DNA of 64,000 nt from an uncultured Collinsella sp. (lineage in GTDB: Bacteria; Actinomycetota; Coriobacteriia; Coriobacteriales; Coriobacteriaceae): NCBI GenBank assembly GCA_958408685.1, contig CATYLC010000009.1:20446-84445 (forward strand), in the 5' to 3' direction. The position numbers and the translations under genes are program-made. Of this stretch, positions 16,600-25,146 are shown one piece after another; position 1 is the first letter of the stretch, and every line of letters begins with the position of its first letter. The notes beneath the pieces are model-generated. The model had not been told where the DNA came from. It searched no databases and saw only the letters and a program-made list of their open reading frames with translations.

Positions 16600-18387
16600 A
16601 TGAGCCAGACCCGTCCCATTGACGAGCATTCCATGCGCACCCGTACCTGCGGCGAGCTTCGCTTCGAGAACGTGGGCGAAGAGGTCACCCTCACCGGTTG
16701 GGTGAGCCGTCGCCGCGACCACGGTGGCCTTATTTTCTGCGACCTTCGCGACCGCGAGGGCATCACGCAGCTCACCTTCGACCCCGAGCACTCCGACGGC
16801 GATGCCTTTAAGATCGCCGAGACCATGCGTCCCGAGTGGCCCATCAAGATCCACGGCGTCGTGCGCTCCCGTGGCGAGGAGACCACCAACGCCAAGCTCG
16901 CGACCGGCGAGATCGAGGTCCTGACCGACCACGCCGAGGTGCTCAACACGTCTGTCACCCCGCCGTTCCAGATCGAGGACGGCATCGAGACCAGCGAGGA
17001 CACCCGTCTGCGCTATCGCTATCTGGACCTCCGCCGTCCCGAGATGATGGCCAACCTCAAGCTGCGCTCCGACTTTACCTTTGCCATTCGCGAGGCGCTG
17101 CACAACCGTGAGTTCATGGAGGTCGAGACGCCCTCCCTGTTTAAGTCCACGCCCGAGGGCGCCCGCGACTTCATCGTTCCCAGCCGTATTCAGCCGGGTA
17201 ACTTCTACGCCCTGCCGCAGTCCCCGCAGCTCCTGAAGCAGCTGCTTATGGTCGGTGGCGTTGAGCGCTACTACCAGGTCGCCAAGTGCTTCCGCGACGA
17301 GGACCTGCGTGCCGACCGCCAGCCCGAGTTCACCCAGGTCGATATCGAGATGTCTTTCGTGGACCAGAACGATGTCATGAGCGCGCTCGAAGAGGTCCTG
17401 GCTGACGCCTTCGGCCGCATGGGTGTCGAGATGCCCACGCCGCTGCGTCGCATGGACTACTGGGAGGCCATGGACACCTATGGCTCCGACAAGCCCGATA
17501 CCCGCTACGGCATGCACCTGGTCGACCTGACCGACATCTTCGCCAACTCCAAGTTCAAGGTCTTTGCGACTGCCGCAAACGAGGAGGGCTCTGTCGTCAA
17601 GGCCATCAACGCCAAGGGCGCCGGTGCCTGGGCACGTGCCAAGATCGATAAGCTCGCCGGCGTGGCTTCCACGTTTGGCGCCAAGGGCCTGGCATGGATC
17701 GCTTTCCGCGAGGACGGCTCCATCAACAGCCCCATCGTCAAGTTCTTCTCGGACGAGGAGATGACGGCTCTGCGCGAGCGCATGGATGTCGAGCCCGGCG
17801 ACCTTGTGATGTTTGCCGCCGGCCCGCGCCTGCTCTCTGACGAGATCCTGGGCGGTATGCGTTCCCACATGGCCAATGCGCTCGAGATCAAGCGCGAGGG
17901 CCACGACTTCCTGTGGGTCGTCAACTTCCCGCTGTTCCACTGGGATGAGGACCGCAAGGCCTACGCTGCCGAGCATCAGCCCTTCACCCTGCCGACCGAG
18001 ACCGACATCGCCAAGATCGAGGCCGACCCGTTGGCGGCCGGTTCTTGCACCTACGACTTTGTCATGGACGGCTTTGAGGCCGGCGGCGGTGGTATGCGTA
18101 TCCACAACGCCGAGATGCAGATGTCCATGCTCAAGCTCCTGGGCTTTACCGAGGAGCGCGCCGAGTCTCAGTTTGGCTTCCTCATGGAGGCGCTCAAGTT
18201 TGGTGCGCCCCCGATGGGCGGTTTCGCTCTGGGTCTGGACCGCGTGTGCATGTTGCTCACCGGCTCCGACTCCATCCGTGACGTCATGGCGTTCCCCAAG
18301 ACGGCCAGCGGCTCCGACCTCATGTCGGGCGCCCCGAGTGCCGTTTCTGGCGCCCAGCTCAAGGACGTCAGCCTGCGCCTGATGTAG
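16600..18387 (+). CDS. aspS: Aspartyl-tRNA synthetase
   Basis: A 595-residue bacterial-type AspRS: N-terminal OB-fold anticodon domain (about 15-110), class II motif 2 (FRDEDLRADRQPEFTQVD, about residue 229), a GAD insertion domain (about 300-420), and motif 3 (GLDRVCMLLTG, about residue 546). It charges tRNA-Asp; whether it also charges tRNA-Asn cannot be told here. ATG 16600 follows AAAGGAGGATCACTGGT. A TAAGAT at about 16488-16493 is a possible -10. A strong terminator follows. Confidence 0.96.
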   Translation: MSQTRPIDEHSMRTRTCGELRFENVGEEVTLTGWVSRRRDHGGLIFCDLRDREGITQLTFDPEHSDGDAFKIAETMRPEWPIKIHGVVRSRGEETTNAKLATGEIEVLTDHAEVLNTSVTPPFQIEDGIETSEDTRLRYRYLDLRRPEMMANLKLRSDFTFAIREALHNREFMEVETPSLFKSTPEGARDFIVPSRIQPGNFYALPQSPQLLKQLLMVGGVERYYQVAKCFRDEDLRADRQPEFTQVDIEMSFVDQNDVMSALEEVLADAFGRMGVEMPTPLRRMDYWEAMDTYGSDKPDTRYGMHLVDLTDIFANSKFKVFATAANEEGSVVKAINAKGAGAWARAKIDKLAGVASTFGAKGLAWIAFREDGSINSPIVKFFSDEEMTALRERMDVEPGDLVMFAAGPRLLSDEILGGMRSHMANALEIKREGHDFLWVVNFPLFHWDEDRKAYAAEHQPFTLPTETDIAKIEADPLAAGSCTYDFVMDGFEAGGGGMRIHNAEMQMSMLKLLGFTEERAESQFGFLMEALKFGAPPMGGFALGLDRVCMLLTGSDSIRDVMAFPKTASGSDLMSGAPSAVSGAQLKDVSLRLM

Positions 18388-18410
18388 GCAAGCGGCTACA
18401 TATTGCCCGC

Positions 18411-18446
18411 AACGAGGGAAGGACGCGTGCCTTCCCTCGTTTTTTG
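18411..18446 (+). terminator. Terminator of aspS
   Basis: AACGAGGGAAGG (18411-18422) pairs with CCTTCCCTCGTT (18430-18441) around a 7-base loop, followed by a T-run. Confidence 0.92.
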
Positions 18447-18531
18447 TGAGACGGGGGTGCGCCGGTAACGTACAATAACTACCACGTGGCTGGGTTTTGC
18501 CGGCCGAATGTGCGATGTCGCGGGAGGGGAC

Positions 18532-18780
18532 ATGGTCGAGTTTTCGAAGACGATTAAAGATCCGTTGGGATTGCATGCCCGCCCGGTTGCGCTGCTCTAT
18601 GACATCATTGCCAAGCATCGTAGCGACGTGTCGGTCAGCATCGGCGACCGCCATACCGACGGTCGCGACGTTATGGGCCTCATGGCTCTCTACGGCGAGT
18701 GCGGCGAGGACATCATCTTCCGCGTTTCGGGCGTGGATGAGGCTTCCTGCGTCACGTCGATCAGAAACCTCTCACTCTAA
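18532..18780 (+). CDS. HPr-family phosphocarrier protein, His15 present, Ser46 replaced by Asp
   Basis: An 82-residue HPr-like protein. His15 sits in the canonical GLHARP motif, so PEP-dependent phosphorylation by Enzyme I and transfer to PTS enzymes is possible. The regulatory site (usually K-S-I-M-G, Ser46 phosphorylated by HPr kinase) reads GRDVMG with Asp46, so this site cannot be serine-phosphorylated and may mimic the phosphorylated state. ATG 18532 has GGGAGGGGA directly upstream and gives exactly the family numbering. The gene stands alone between two terminators. A second HPr elsewhere would make this a specialised paralogue. Confidence 0.88.
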   Translation: MVEFSKTIKDPLGLHARPVALLYDIIAKHRSDVSVSIGDRHTDGRDVMGLMALYGECGEDIIFRVSGVDEASCVTSIRNLSL

Positions 18781-18834
18781 GCTCAACAATGTGAAATAGG
18801 GGAGAGTTCTCTCTGCTGCATAAATTGGTATGAC

Positions 18835-18877
18835 AAGGCGCCGCAAAGAGACCGTCTTTGCCGCGCCCTTTTGTTTC
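18835..18877 (+). terminator. Terminator of the HPr gene
   Basis: GGCGCCGCAAAGA (about 18837-18849) pairs with TCTTTGCCGCGCC (18855-18867) with one mismatch, followed by TTTTGTTT. Confidence 0.8.
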
Positions 18878-18919
18878 GTATAGGAAACTTTTTCGAAAAC
18901 TGAATAGAGACCCTTTCCA

Positions 18920-18973
18920 AAAAGTTAACCACGTGTTAGTTTACTAAAGCGAACATAGACGTGGTTAACTTTT
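18920..18973. promoter_or_regulatory. Nested inverted repeats upstream of feoA, candidate iron operator
   Basis: A perfect 15-bp inverted repeat AAAAGTTAACCACGT (18920-18934) and ACGTGGTTAACTTTT (18959-18973) encloses TTAGTTTACTAA (18936-18947), itself a near palindrome of the TTAG...CTAA type bound by DtxR-family metal regulators. It lies 40-100 bases upstream of the first feoA. Iron control is an inference from position and motif. Confidence 0.5.
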
Positions 18974-19015
18974 ATCGCGTCGATGTTGAGGACGAACTGA
19001 CGTTAGGAGCTACTC

Positions 19016-19258
19016 ATGTCTTGCGGACCGCAGATGCCGGCCATGCCGCTTTCGATGGTAAAAGCGGGCGAAACCGTGCGCGTGTCTCGGGTAAAGGGCA
19101 ATGAGGACATGAAACACCACCTTAAGGACCTCGGCTTTGTCGAGGGCAACGAAATCCACGTTGTGAGCTCGAGTGGCGCCAATATCATCGTCACGGTGCT
19201 GGGCGCACGCTTTGGTATCGATTCCAAGGTTGCCATGCACATCATGACCGTCGGTTAG
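19016..19258 (+). CDS. feoA: FeoA-domain protein (first copy)
   Basis: An 80-residue SH3-like FeoA protein (MVKAGETVRVSRVKGNEDMKHHLKDLGFVEGNEIHVV), a small cytoplasmic partner of the ferrous iron transporter FeoB. The MKHHLKDLGF signature is typical. The N-terminus carries MSCGPQMPAMPL, with a cysteine at residue 3. ATG 19016 follows TAGGAGC. It is first in a feoA-feoA-feoB operon; the next gene begins 40 bases on. Confidence 0.9.
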   Translation: MSCGPQMPAMPLSMVKAGETVRVSRVKGNEDMKHHLKDLGFVEGNEIHVVSSSGANIIVTVLGARFGIDSKVAMHIMTVG

Positions 19259-19297
19259 TCAGCAGCATTTCATAAAAACCGAAAGGGGGATAAGAGG

Positions 19298-19519
19298 ATG
19301 AAGACGTTGGGTGACGTTAAGGTGGGCGAGAGCTCCACCATCGTCAAGCTTCACGGTGAGGGTGCGCTTCGCCGCCACCTTATGGACTTGGGGCTCATCA
19401 AGGGCACTTCGTTTAAGGTCGTGAAGGTTGCACCGCTCGGTGATCCGGTCGAGATCAACGTGCGCGGCTACGAGCTTTCCATCCGCAAGGAGGAGGCGGC
19501 CGTCGTCGAGGTCCAGTAA
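19298..19519 (+). CDS. feoA: FeoA-domain protein (second copy)
   Basis: A 73-residue FeoA domain (MKTLGDVKVGESSTIVKLHG, RRHLMDLGLIKGTSFKVVKVAPLGDPVEI...YELSIRKEEAAVV), closer to the classical FeoA pattern than the first copy. Two separate FeoA proteins before one FeoB is a common arrangement in anaerobes. The start is ATG 19298 after GGGGGATAAGAGG. A 120-base gap with no strong terminator leads to feoB. Confidence 0.92.
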   Translation: MKTLGDVKVGESSTIVKLHGEGALRRHLMDLGLIKGTSFKVVKVAPLGDPVEINVRGYELSIRKEEAAVVEVQ

Positions 19520-19642
19520 GGACTCGCGGCGTGTATTTCTGCAGGTAAAGTTAGGTATTTCTAACTTAATGCTGCAACTTTGAAGCACATTATCCAGCCT
19601 GCGCGGAGAAAGCAGCGCGGGCACACAAGGAAGAAGGATTGA

Positions 19643-21970
19643 ATGGCGGATTCTCAGATCCATGTCGCGCTGGCGGGTAACCCCAACTGCGGCAAGACCA
19701 CGCTTTTCAACCTGATCACCGGCGCCAACGGCTACGTTGGCAACTGGCCCGGCGTCACGGTTGAGAAAAAGGAGGCCAAGCTCCTAAGCGACAAGAACGT
19801 TACCATCACGGACCTCCCCGGCATCTACTCGCTTTCCCCCTACAGCCCCGAGGAGCAATGCTCGCGCGATTACCTCATGAGCGGCGAGCCCGATGTCGTC
19901 GTCCAGGTGGTCGACGCCACCAACCTCGAGCGCAACCTGTACCTGGCGCTTCAGGTTATCGAGACCGGCCTGCCCGTGGTCGTTGCCCTCAACATGGCCG
20001 ACTTGGTCGAGAAGAACGGCGACAAGATCGACACGGGCAAGCTCTCCAAGAAGCTCGGCTGCCCGGTCATGATGATCTCGGCCCTTAAGAACAAGGGTAT
20101 CAAGGAGCTGTTCGAGCAGGTCAAGAAGTCCGCTGCTTCCAAGGGCCAGGTGCCGGAGCACAAGTTCGACTCCTCCATCGAGGACGTTCTGGACCACATC
20201 GAGAACAATCTGCCTGCGAGCGTTCCTGCTAACAAGCGTCGCTACTACGCTGTCAAGCTGTTCGAGCGTGATGCAGACGCCTGCAAACTCATCAACCTCA
20301 CCAAGGAGAAGGCCGCTCGCGTGGAGGAGCTGGTCGCCCAGTGCGAGCAGGACTGCGACGACGATGCCGAGTCCATCATCACCGGTGAGCGCTATGGCGT
20401 CATTGCCCACATCATCGACGAGTGCATGACCAAGGCTCCTGCCAAGATGAGCACTTCCGAGAAGATCGACCGCGTGGTTACCAACCGTATTCTGGGCCTG
20501 CCGATCTTTGTGGTCATCATGTTCTGCGTGTATTACATCGCCGTTTCCACCCTGGGCGGCACGGTGACCGACTTCACCAACGACCAGCTCTTCGGTACCG
20601 ATGGTTGGTACGTGCTCGGTCAGGGTCGCGACGCCTACGACGCGGCTGTCGAGGCCGCGGGCGACAACGCCGACTCGGTCGACCCGGCGCAGTACGGCCC
20701 CTATGTCCCGGGTATCACCACCGTGGTGCACGATGCCCTCGTGGCGGGCGGTACCGAGGACGGCGGTCTGGTCGATTCGCTCGTCTGTGATGGTATCGTC
20801 GGTGGTTTGGGTGCCATCTTTGGCTTTGTGCCGCAGATGTTCCTGCTGTTCGTCATGCTGTCTTTCCTGGAGGACTGCGGCTACATGGCCCGTGTCGCCT
20901 TCATCATGGACCGCGTGTTCCGCCGCTTTGGCCTGTCCGGTAAGTCCTTTATCCCCATGCTCGTGTCCTCGGGCTGCGGCGTCCCCGGCGTCATGGCCAC
21001 CAAGACCATCGAGAACGAGAAGGACCGCCGCATGACGGTCATGACCACCACGTTTATTCCCTGTGGCGCCAAGCTGCCGATCATCGCCCTGCTCATGGGC
21101 TCCATCATCGGCGATTCTTCCACCACCGCCGCGTGGATCAGCCCGCTCTTCTACTTCCTGGGCGTCTTTGCCGTCATCGCCTCGGGCCTCATGCTCAAGA
21201 AGACCAAGCTCTTCGCCGGCCGTCCGACGCCGTTTGTTATGGAGCTTCCCGCCTACCACTTCCCGGCGATCCGCTCTTGGGCGCTGCACGTGTGGGAGCG
21301 CTGCTGGGCCTTTATCAAGAAGGCCGGTACGGTCATCTTCGCGTCCACTGTCGTCGTTTGGTTCCTCTCCAACTTTGGTAGCTACAATGGTTCCTTTGGC
21401 TTCCTGCCTGCGATGGACGGCATCCCCGAGGAGTTTATGGACTACTCCGTGCTTGCCATGCTCGGCAACCTGGTCGCCTGGATCTTCGCCCCGCTCGGCT
21501 TTAACACCTGGCAGGCTACTGCACTGACTGTCTCCGGCCTTGTTGCTAAGGAGAACGTCGTCGCCACCGCCGGTTCGCTGCTGTCCGTTGCCGACGCCGC
21601 CGAGACCGACCCGAGCCTGTGGACCGCATTTGCCGGCATGTTCCCCACCATGGGCGCTTGCGTGGCCTTCGGTGCCTTCAACCTGCTGTGCGCCCCGTGC
21701 TTTGCCGCCATGGGCACTATCCGCAACCAGATGGACTCGGGCAAATGGACTGCGATTGCCATCGGTTACGAGTGCGCCTTCGCTTGGGTTATCGGCCTGT
21801 TCATCAACCAGTTCTACAACCTGCTTGTTCTCGGACAGTTTGGTATCTGGACGATTGTGGCCATTGTGCTGCTCGTTGCGATGCTCTTCCAGATCTTCCG
21901 TCCCATGCCCAAGCACGCTTGGACCGAAGAGGATGAGACCAACACGGCTTCCGCCGCAGTTTCCGCTTAA
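19643..21970 (+). CDS. feoB: Ferrous iron transporter FeoB
   Basis: A 775-residue inner-membrane Fe(II) transporter. The N-terminal G domain shows G1 GNPNCGKTTLFN (residue 11 on), G3 DLPGIYSLSPYSPEE and G4 NMAD; a helical GDI-like region follows to about 270. The membrane part carries the Gate motifs with their conserved cysteines (MLVSSGCGVPGVMATKTI, TTTFIPCGAKLPIIALL) and duplicated Nramp-like core segments. A 60-residue hydrophilic insertion lies between the first two helices (about 310-365). ATG 19643 has AAGAAGGA upstream. A terminator follows at 22000. Confidence 0.96.
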   Translation: MADSQIHVALAGNPNCGKTTLFNLITGANGYVGNWPGVTVEKKEAKLLSDKNVTITDLPGIYSLSPYSPEEQCSRDYLMSGEPDVVVQVVDATNLERNLYLALQVIETGLPVVVALNMADLVEKNGDKIDTGKLSKKLGCPVMMISALKNKGIKELFEQVKKSAASKGQVPEHKFDSSIEDVLDHIENNLPASVPANKRRYYAVKLFERDADACKLINLTKEKAARVEELVAQCEQDCDDDAESIITGERYGVIAHIIDECMTKAPAKMSTSEKIDRVVTNRILGLPIFVVIMFCVYYIAVSTLGGTVTDFTNDQLFGTDGWYVLGQGRDAYDAAVEAAGDNADSVDPAQYGPYVPGITTVVHDALVAGGTEDGGLVDSLVCDGIVGGLGAIFGFVPQMFLLFVMLSFLEDCGYMARVAFIMDRVFRRFGLSGKSFIPMLVSSGCGVPGVMATKTIENEKDRRMTVMTTTFIPCGAKLPIIALLMGSIIGDSSTTAAWISPLFYFLGVFAVIASGLMLKKTKLFAGRPTPFVMELPAYHFPAIRSWALHVWERCWAFIKKAGTVIFASTVVVWFLSNFGSYNGSFGFLPAMDGIPEEFMDYSVLAMLGNLVAWIFAPLGFNTWQATALTVSGLVAKENVVATAGSLLSVADAAETDPSLWTAFAGMFPTMGACVAFGAFNLLCAPCFAAMGTIRNQMDSGKWTAIAIGYECAFAWVIGLFINQFYNLLVLGQFGIWTIVAIVLLVAMLFQIFRPMPKHAWTEEDETNTASAAVSA

Positions 21971-21999
21971 GTCCGAATAAGGATTAACCCCTTTCCACG

Positions 22000-22033
22000 A
22001 GCCCGGGTGTCCCAGCGACACTCGGGCTTTTTG
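22000..22033 (+). terminator. Terminator of feoB
   Basis: AGCCCGGGTGTC (22000-22011) pairs with GACACTCGGGCT (22017-22028) with one mismatch, followed by TTTTT. Confidence 0.9.
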
Positions 22034-22063
22034 GTGGGGGAGATGTGGCATTTCCGCAGATAA

Positions 22064-22101
22064 AACCGACCAAAATAAACCTGTCCCTTTTTGGCAGGTG
22101 G
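22064..22101. repeat. Palindrome family D, inverted copy
   Basis: AAAACCGACCAAAATAAACC...TTTTTGGCAGGT is, with two substitutions, the reverse complement of the hairpin at 52728-52768. It lies between the feoB terminator and the small Feo partner gene. Confidence 0.65.
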
Positions 22102-22145
22102 AGAATGGGGTAAAGTAAGTGGTGGTTAACTAGAGGAGGCTTGCT

Positions 22146-22346
22146 ATGGCACCTATCGATATTGTTGTACTGGCTGTTATCGGTATTGCGTTTGTCGCGG
22201 TATGCGTGCGCATTTACCGCAAGGGTACCTGCGCTGACTGTGCTCAGGGTGGCGTTTGCACGGGGCATTGCTCCAACAAAAAGACGTGCGCCGCACTTAA
22301 GGGCGTGGACAAAATCGCCGAAGACTTGGGTCGCGGTATTCATTAG
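22146..22346 (+). CDS. FeoB-associated Cys-rich membrane protein
   Basis: A 66-residue protein with one N-terminal membrane helix (MAPIDIVVLAVIGIAFVAVCV), a short basic step and four clustered cysteines (GTCADCAQGGVCTGHC) plus one more. It fits the FeoB-associated Cys-rich family often found after feoB in anaerobes, which may bind iron or an Fe-S cluster at the membrane. The function is not proven. ATG 22146 follows GAGGAGG by five bases. Confidence 0.82.
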   Translation: MAPIDIVVLAVIGIAFVAVCVRIYRKGTCADCAQGGVCTGHCSNKKTCAALKGVDKIAEDLGRGIH

Positions 22347-22448
22347 CTGACCAGCGTTTGGGTATGTTTGGCTGCGGATACGGCAGTTGCTGATACGATA
22401 GGTACGTTAGCAACTGCCGCCGAGCGGCTTAAACGAAAGGAACCCTGT

Positions 22449-24398
22449 ATGGAGTCTTCCGCCTATCCGATGCTCTTTAGCCCGATCAAGGTCGGTACGA
22501 CCGAGGTCAAGAACCGCGTCTTTATGCCGCCGGTGTCCACCAACCTGGCCGATCATGGCTATGTGACCGACGACTTGGTCGATCATTACCGTGCCCGTGC
22601 CAAGGGCGGCGTTGGCCTGATCATCACCGAGGTCGTGACGGTTGAGCCCACCTATACCTATCTGCCGGGTGACATGTGCTGCTACGACGACACGTTTATC
22701 CCCGGTTGGGAAAAGCTCGCCGCGGCCGTGCACGAGTACGGCTGCAAGATTATGCCGCAGCTCTTCCACCCCGCCTACATGGCCTTTAACATTCCGGGTA
22801 CGCCGCGCCTGATCGCTCCGTCCTTTGTGGGCCCGTCCTATGCCCGCGAGGCGCCGCGCCCCATTACGGTCGATGAGATCCACGAGCTCACGCATCAGTT
22901 TGGCGACGCTGCCGTGCGTATGCAGAAGGCTGGCGTCGATGGCGTCGAGGTCCATGCGGCGCACGCCCACGGCATGCTCGGCGGCTTTTTAACCCCGCTC
23001 TACAACAAGCGTACCGATGAGTACGGCGGCTCGCTCGACGCTCGCATGCGCTTCTTGCTCGAGGTCATCGCCGAGATTCGCGAGCGCTGCGGCAAGGACT
23101 TTATCATCGACGTCCGCATCTCGGGCGATGAGTACACCGATGGCGGCCTGACCCTCAATGACATGATTTATGTCTCGCGCCGTCTGGAGAAGGCCGGCGT
23201 CGACATGATTCACGTGTCGGGCGGTACCACCATCAAGCGCGGCTCCGCGATTCCCGCCGCCGGTACGCAGCAGGCCTCGCATGCCGCCTGCTCGCGCGAG
23301 ATCAAAAAGCACGTCAACATTCCCGTCGCCACCGTCGGACGTATCAACGAGGCCTGGATCGCCGAGGAGCTGATCGAGGACGGCGCTGCCGACATCTGCA
23401 TGATGGGCCGCGCCAATCTGTGCGATGCCGAGTTCTGCAATAAGGCCGCTGCCGGCAACGCCGACGACATCCGCCCCTGCATCGGCTGCCTGCGCTGTCT
23501 GAACGGTATCATGTTTGGCAAGCGCATTTCCTGCACCGTCAACCCGGACGTGGAGCGCGACGAGGCTGGCTACGAGCCTGCCGCCGAGGCCAAGAACGTG
23601 CTGGTTGTGGGTGCCGGTCCTGCGGGCATGGAGGCAGCCTACATTGCCGCCAAGCGCGGCCACAACGTGGTGCTCGTTGACAAGCAGGATGAGCCGGGCG
23701 GCGAGATGCGCATCGCGGCCGTTCCGCCGGCAAAGCAGGAACTCACCCGCGTGATCAAGTATCAGTATCGTCGCCTGGCCGAGGCCGGCGTGAAGTGCGC
23801 ATTTGGTACCGAGCTTACTGCCGAGGACATTCAACGCGACTACGCGGGCTACGAGGTTGTCCTGGCTTATGGCGCCGAGCCCATCGCTCCGGCCTTCATG
23901 CAGGGCTTTAAGCAGGTTATGACGGCTGACGACCTGCTGGGTGGCAAGGCTTTCCCGGGCAAGAAGATCGTCATCGTGGGCGGCGGCACCGTCGGTTGCG
24001 AGACGGCAGATTACCTGGCCCCGCTGGTCAACGACCTGTCGCCGGCCAATCGCGATGTCACCGTCATCGAGATGACCAAGACACTCGCCGCCAACGAGGG
24101 TGGTGCCGGTCGCGCGGTGCTTATCACGCGCATGCTCTCCAAGGGCGTTCATGTGCTGACAGAGGCCAAGGTGACCGAGATTACCGAGGACACTATCAGC
24201 TACGAAAAGGACGGCGAGGTCCACACCATCACCGGTGCCGATACGCTGGTGCTTGCCATGGGCTATCGTCCCAATACCAAGTTGGCCGACGACCTTGCCG
24301 CTGCCGGCGTTACCACCCACGTGCTGGGCGACGCCAACAAGTGCGGCAACATCCGCGATGCCATCGGCGACGGCTACAAGGTTGCCTGCGAGCTCTAG
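22449..24398 (+). CDS. NADH:flavin oxidoreductase / enoate reductase-type FMN-FeS-FAD enzyme
   Basis: A 649-residue Old Yellow Enzyme-class protein of the 2,4-dienoyl-CoA reductase/BaiCD-like group. The N-terminal FMN TIM barrel (about 1-330) has KNRVFMPPVSTN and HAAHAHGMLGGFLTPLYNKR. A 4Fe-4S cluster motif follows (CIGCLRCLNG, then a cysteine about 12 residues on; near 344-360). The C-terminal FAD and NAD(P) domains show GAGPAGMEAAY (about 388) and VGGGTVGCETADYLA (about 505). Such enzymes reduce activated C=C bonds, including in dienoyl-CoA, enoates and bile-acid intermediates; the substrate cannot be assigned. ATG 22449 follows AAAGGAACC. A terminator lies 30 bases after the stop. Confidence 0.9.
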   Translation: MESSAYPMLFSPIKVGTTEVKNRVFMPPVSTNLADHGYVTDDLVDHYRARAKGGVGLIITEVVTVEPTYTYLPGDMCCYDDTFIPGWEKLAAAVHEYGCKIMPQLFHPAYMAFNIPGTPRLIAPSFVGPSYAREAPRPITVDEIHELTHQFGDAAVRMQKAGVDGVEVHAAHAHGMLGGFLTPLYNKRTDEYGGSLDARMRFLLEVIAEIRERCGKDFIIDVRISGDEYTDGGLTLNDMIYVSRRLEKAGVDMIHVSGGTTIKRGSAIPAAGTQQASHAACSREIKKHVNIPVATVGRINEAWIAEELIEDGAADICMMGRANLCDAEFCNKAAAGNADDIRPCIGCLRCLNGIMFGKRISCTVNPDVERDEAGYEPAAEAKNVLVVGAGPAGMEAAYIAAKRGHNVVLVDKQDEPGGEMRIAAVPPAKQELTRVIKYQYRRLAEAGVKCAFGTELTAEDIQRDYAGYEVVLAYGAEPIAPAFMQGFKQVMTADDLLGGKAFPGKKIVIVGGGTVGCETADYLAPLVNDLSPANRDVTVIEMTKTLAANEGGAGRAVLITRMLSKGVHVLTEAKVTEITEDTISYEKDGEVHTITGADTLVLAMGYRPNTKLADDLAAAGVTTHVLGDANKCGNIRDAIGDGYKVACEL

Positions 24399-24429
24399 TC
24401 AACCCTTTTGCACCAATCGATTGCAAAAA

Positions 24430-24463
24430 GCGGCGGCTGCCCTGTGTGTTGGGCAGCCGCCGC
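24430..24463. terminator. Bidirectional terminator after the oxidoreductase
   Basis: Perfect 13-bp stem GCGGCGGCTGCCC (24430-24442) and GGGCAGCCGCCGC (24451-24463), flanked by GCAAAA on the left and TTTTGC on the right, so it can act in both directions between convergent units. Confidence 0.88.
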
Positions 24464-24497
24464 CTGCGTTTTGCCAAAGAAAGATTATTGTCGGGCC

Positions 24498-24872
24498 CTA
24501 AATGCCTTTTGCTTCTGCTCCCTCCGCAATCATGTTGCGGTTATACACCAGGTGCAGATACATCGCGTCGTGCGCGGCGGTGGGATTGCGCGCGGCGATG
24601 GCGTCGGCCACATCGCGGTGCGTGCGGATAGTTTCCTCGACGAGCTTTTTGCCGGTCACGTCGATAAAGAGGGGGACGGATGCCTTGAACACGCCCATCA
24701 GGCGGGGAACGACGAGGTTTCCGGAGCTCTCGGCAATGGCATTGTGGAACGCGGTGTCGGCGGCGGAGTAATCCTCACCGGCCTCGGTCAGGCGCTCGGA
24801 TTCGTCGCAGAGCTCTTTGATACAGACGACCTGGTCGTTGGTTGCGTGCTCGGCCGCCATGCGTGCTATCTG
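24498..24872 (-). pseudogene. FCD-domain fragment of a GntR/FadR-type regulator
   Basis: About 125 codons matching the C-terminal FCD ligand domain: IARMAAEHATND, the metal-binding D-x3-H motif in AADTAFHNAIAESSGN, and later histidines (RTHRDVADAI, YLHLVYNRNM). The N-terminal winged helix is missing. Upstream of about 24872 the frame continues only as antisense of a gluconate permease C-terminus on the plus strand. The regulator has therefore lost its DNA-binding half by a deletion. Confidence 0.8.
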
Positions 24873-25038
24873 CGGCGGTGCCACGGCCCTCTCGCACGTC
24901 AACGATGCCGGTTTTTGGATGTGCTCCTCGTTCCTGGAGATTGACGAGAAGACAACCCTCAAGTCCTGGACCGTTATGGAGACGCTCATCGGCCTTTCGG
25001 GTCTTGCCTGCGCCCTGGTGATTTCGTTCTTCGCCTAG
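24862..25038 (+). pseudogene. C-terminal fragment of a GntP-family gluconate permease
   Basis: About 58 codons (AICGGATALSHVNDAGFW..., then WTVMETLIGLSGLACALVISFF) match the last helices of the GntP/GntT gluconate:H+ symporter family, including the SHVNDAGFW signature. No N-terminal part exists; the plus strand to the left is antisense of the FCD regulator fragment. It has no start codon context of its own. A dehydratase gene follows, as expected for a sugar-acid operon. Confidence 0.8.
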
Positions 25039-25146
25039 TTCGCGTAGCTAAGCATCTTTCGCCGAGTGCATCGCTCGGTACCCATTTACACCTGATTCAT
25101 TAACCAACGATTGGTACAACCGTTCAAATCAAAAGAGGAGAGCATC

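Noticed and set aside
16231..18654. 807-codon open frame on the minus strand
   Set aside because: It runs antisense through aspS and into serB in another frame; no motifs and no plausible start.
19784..22051. 755-codon open frame on the minus strand
   Set aside because: Antisense of feoB; composition typical of a shadow frame.
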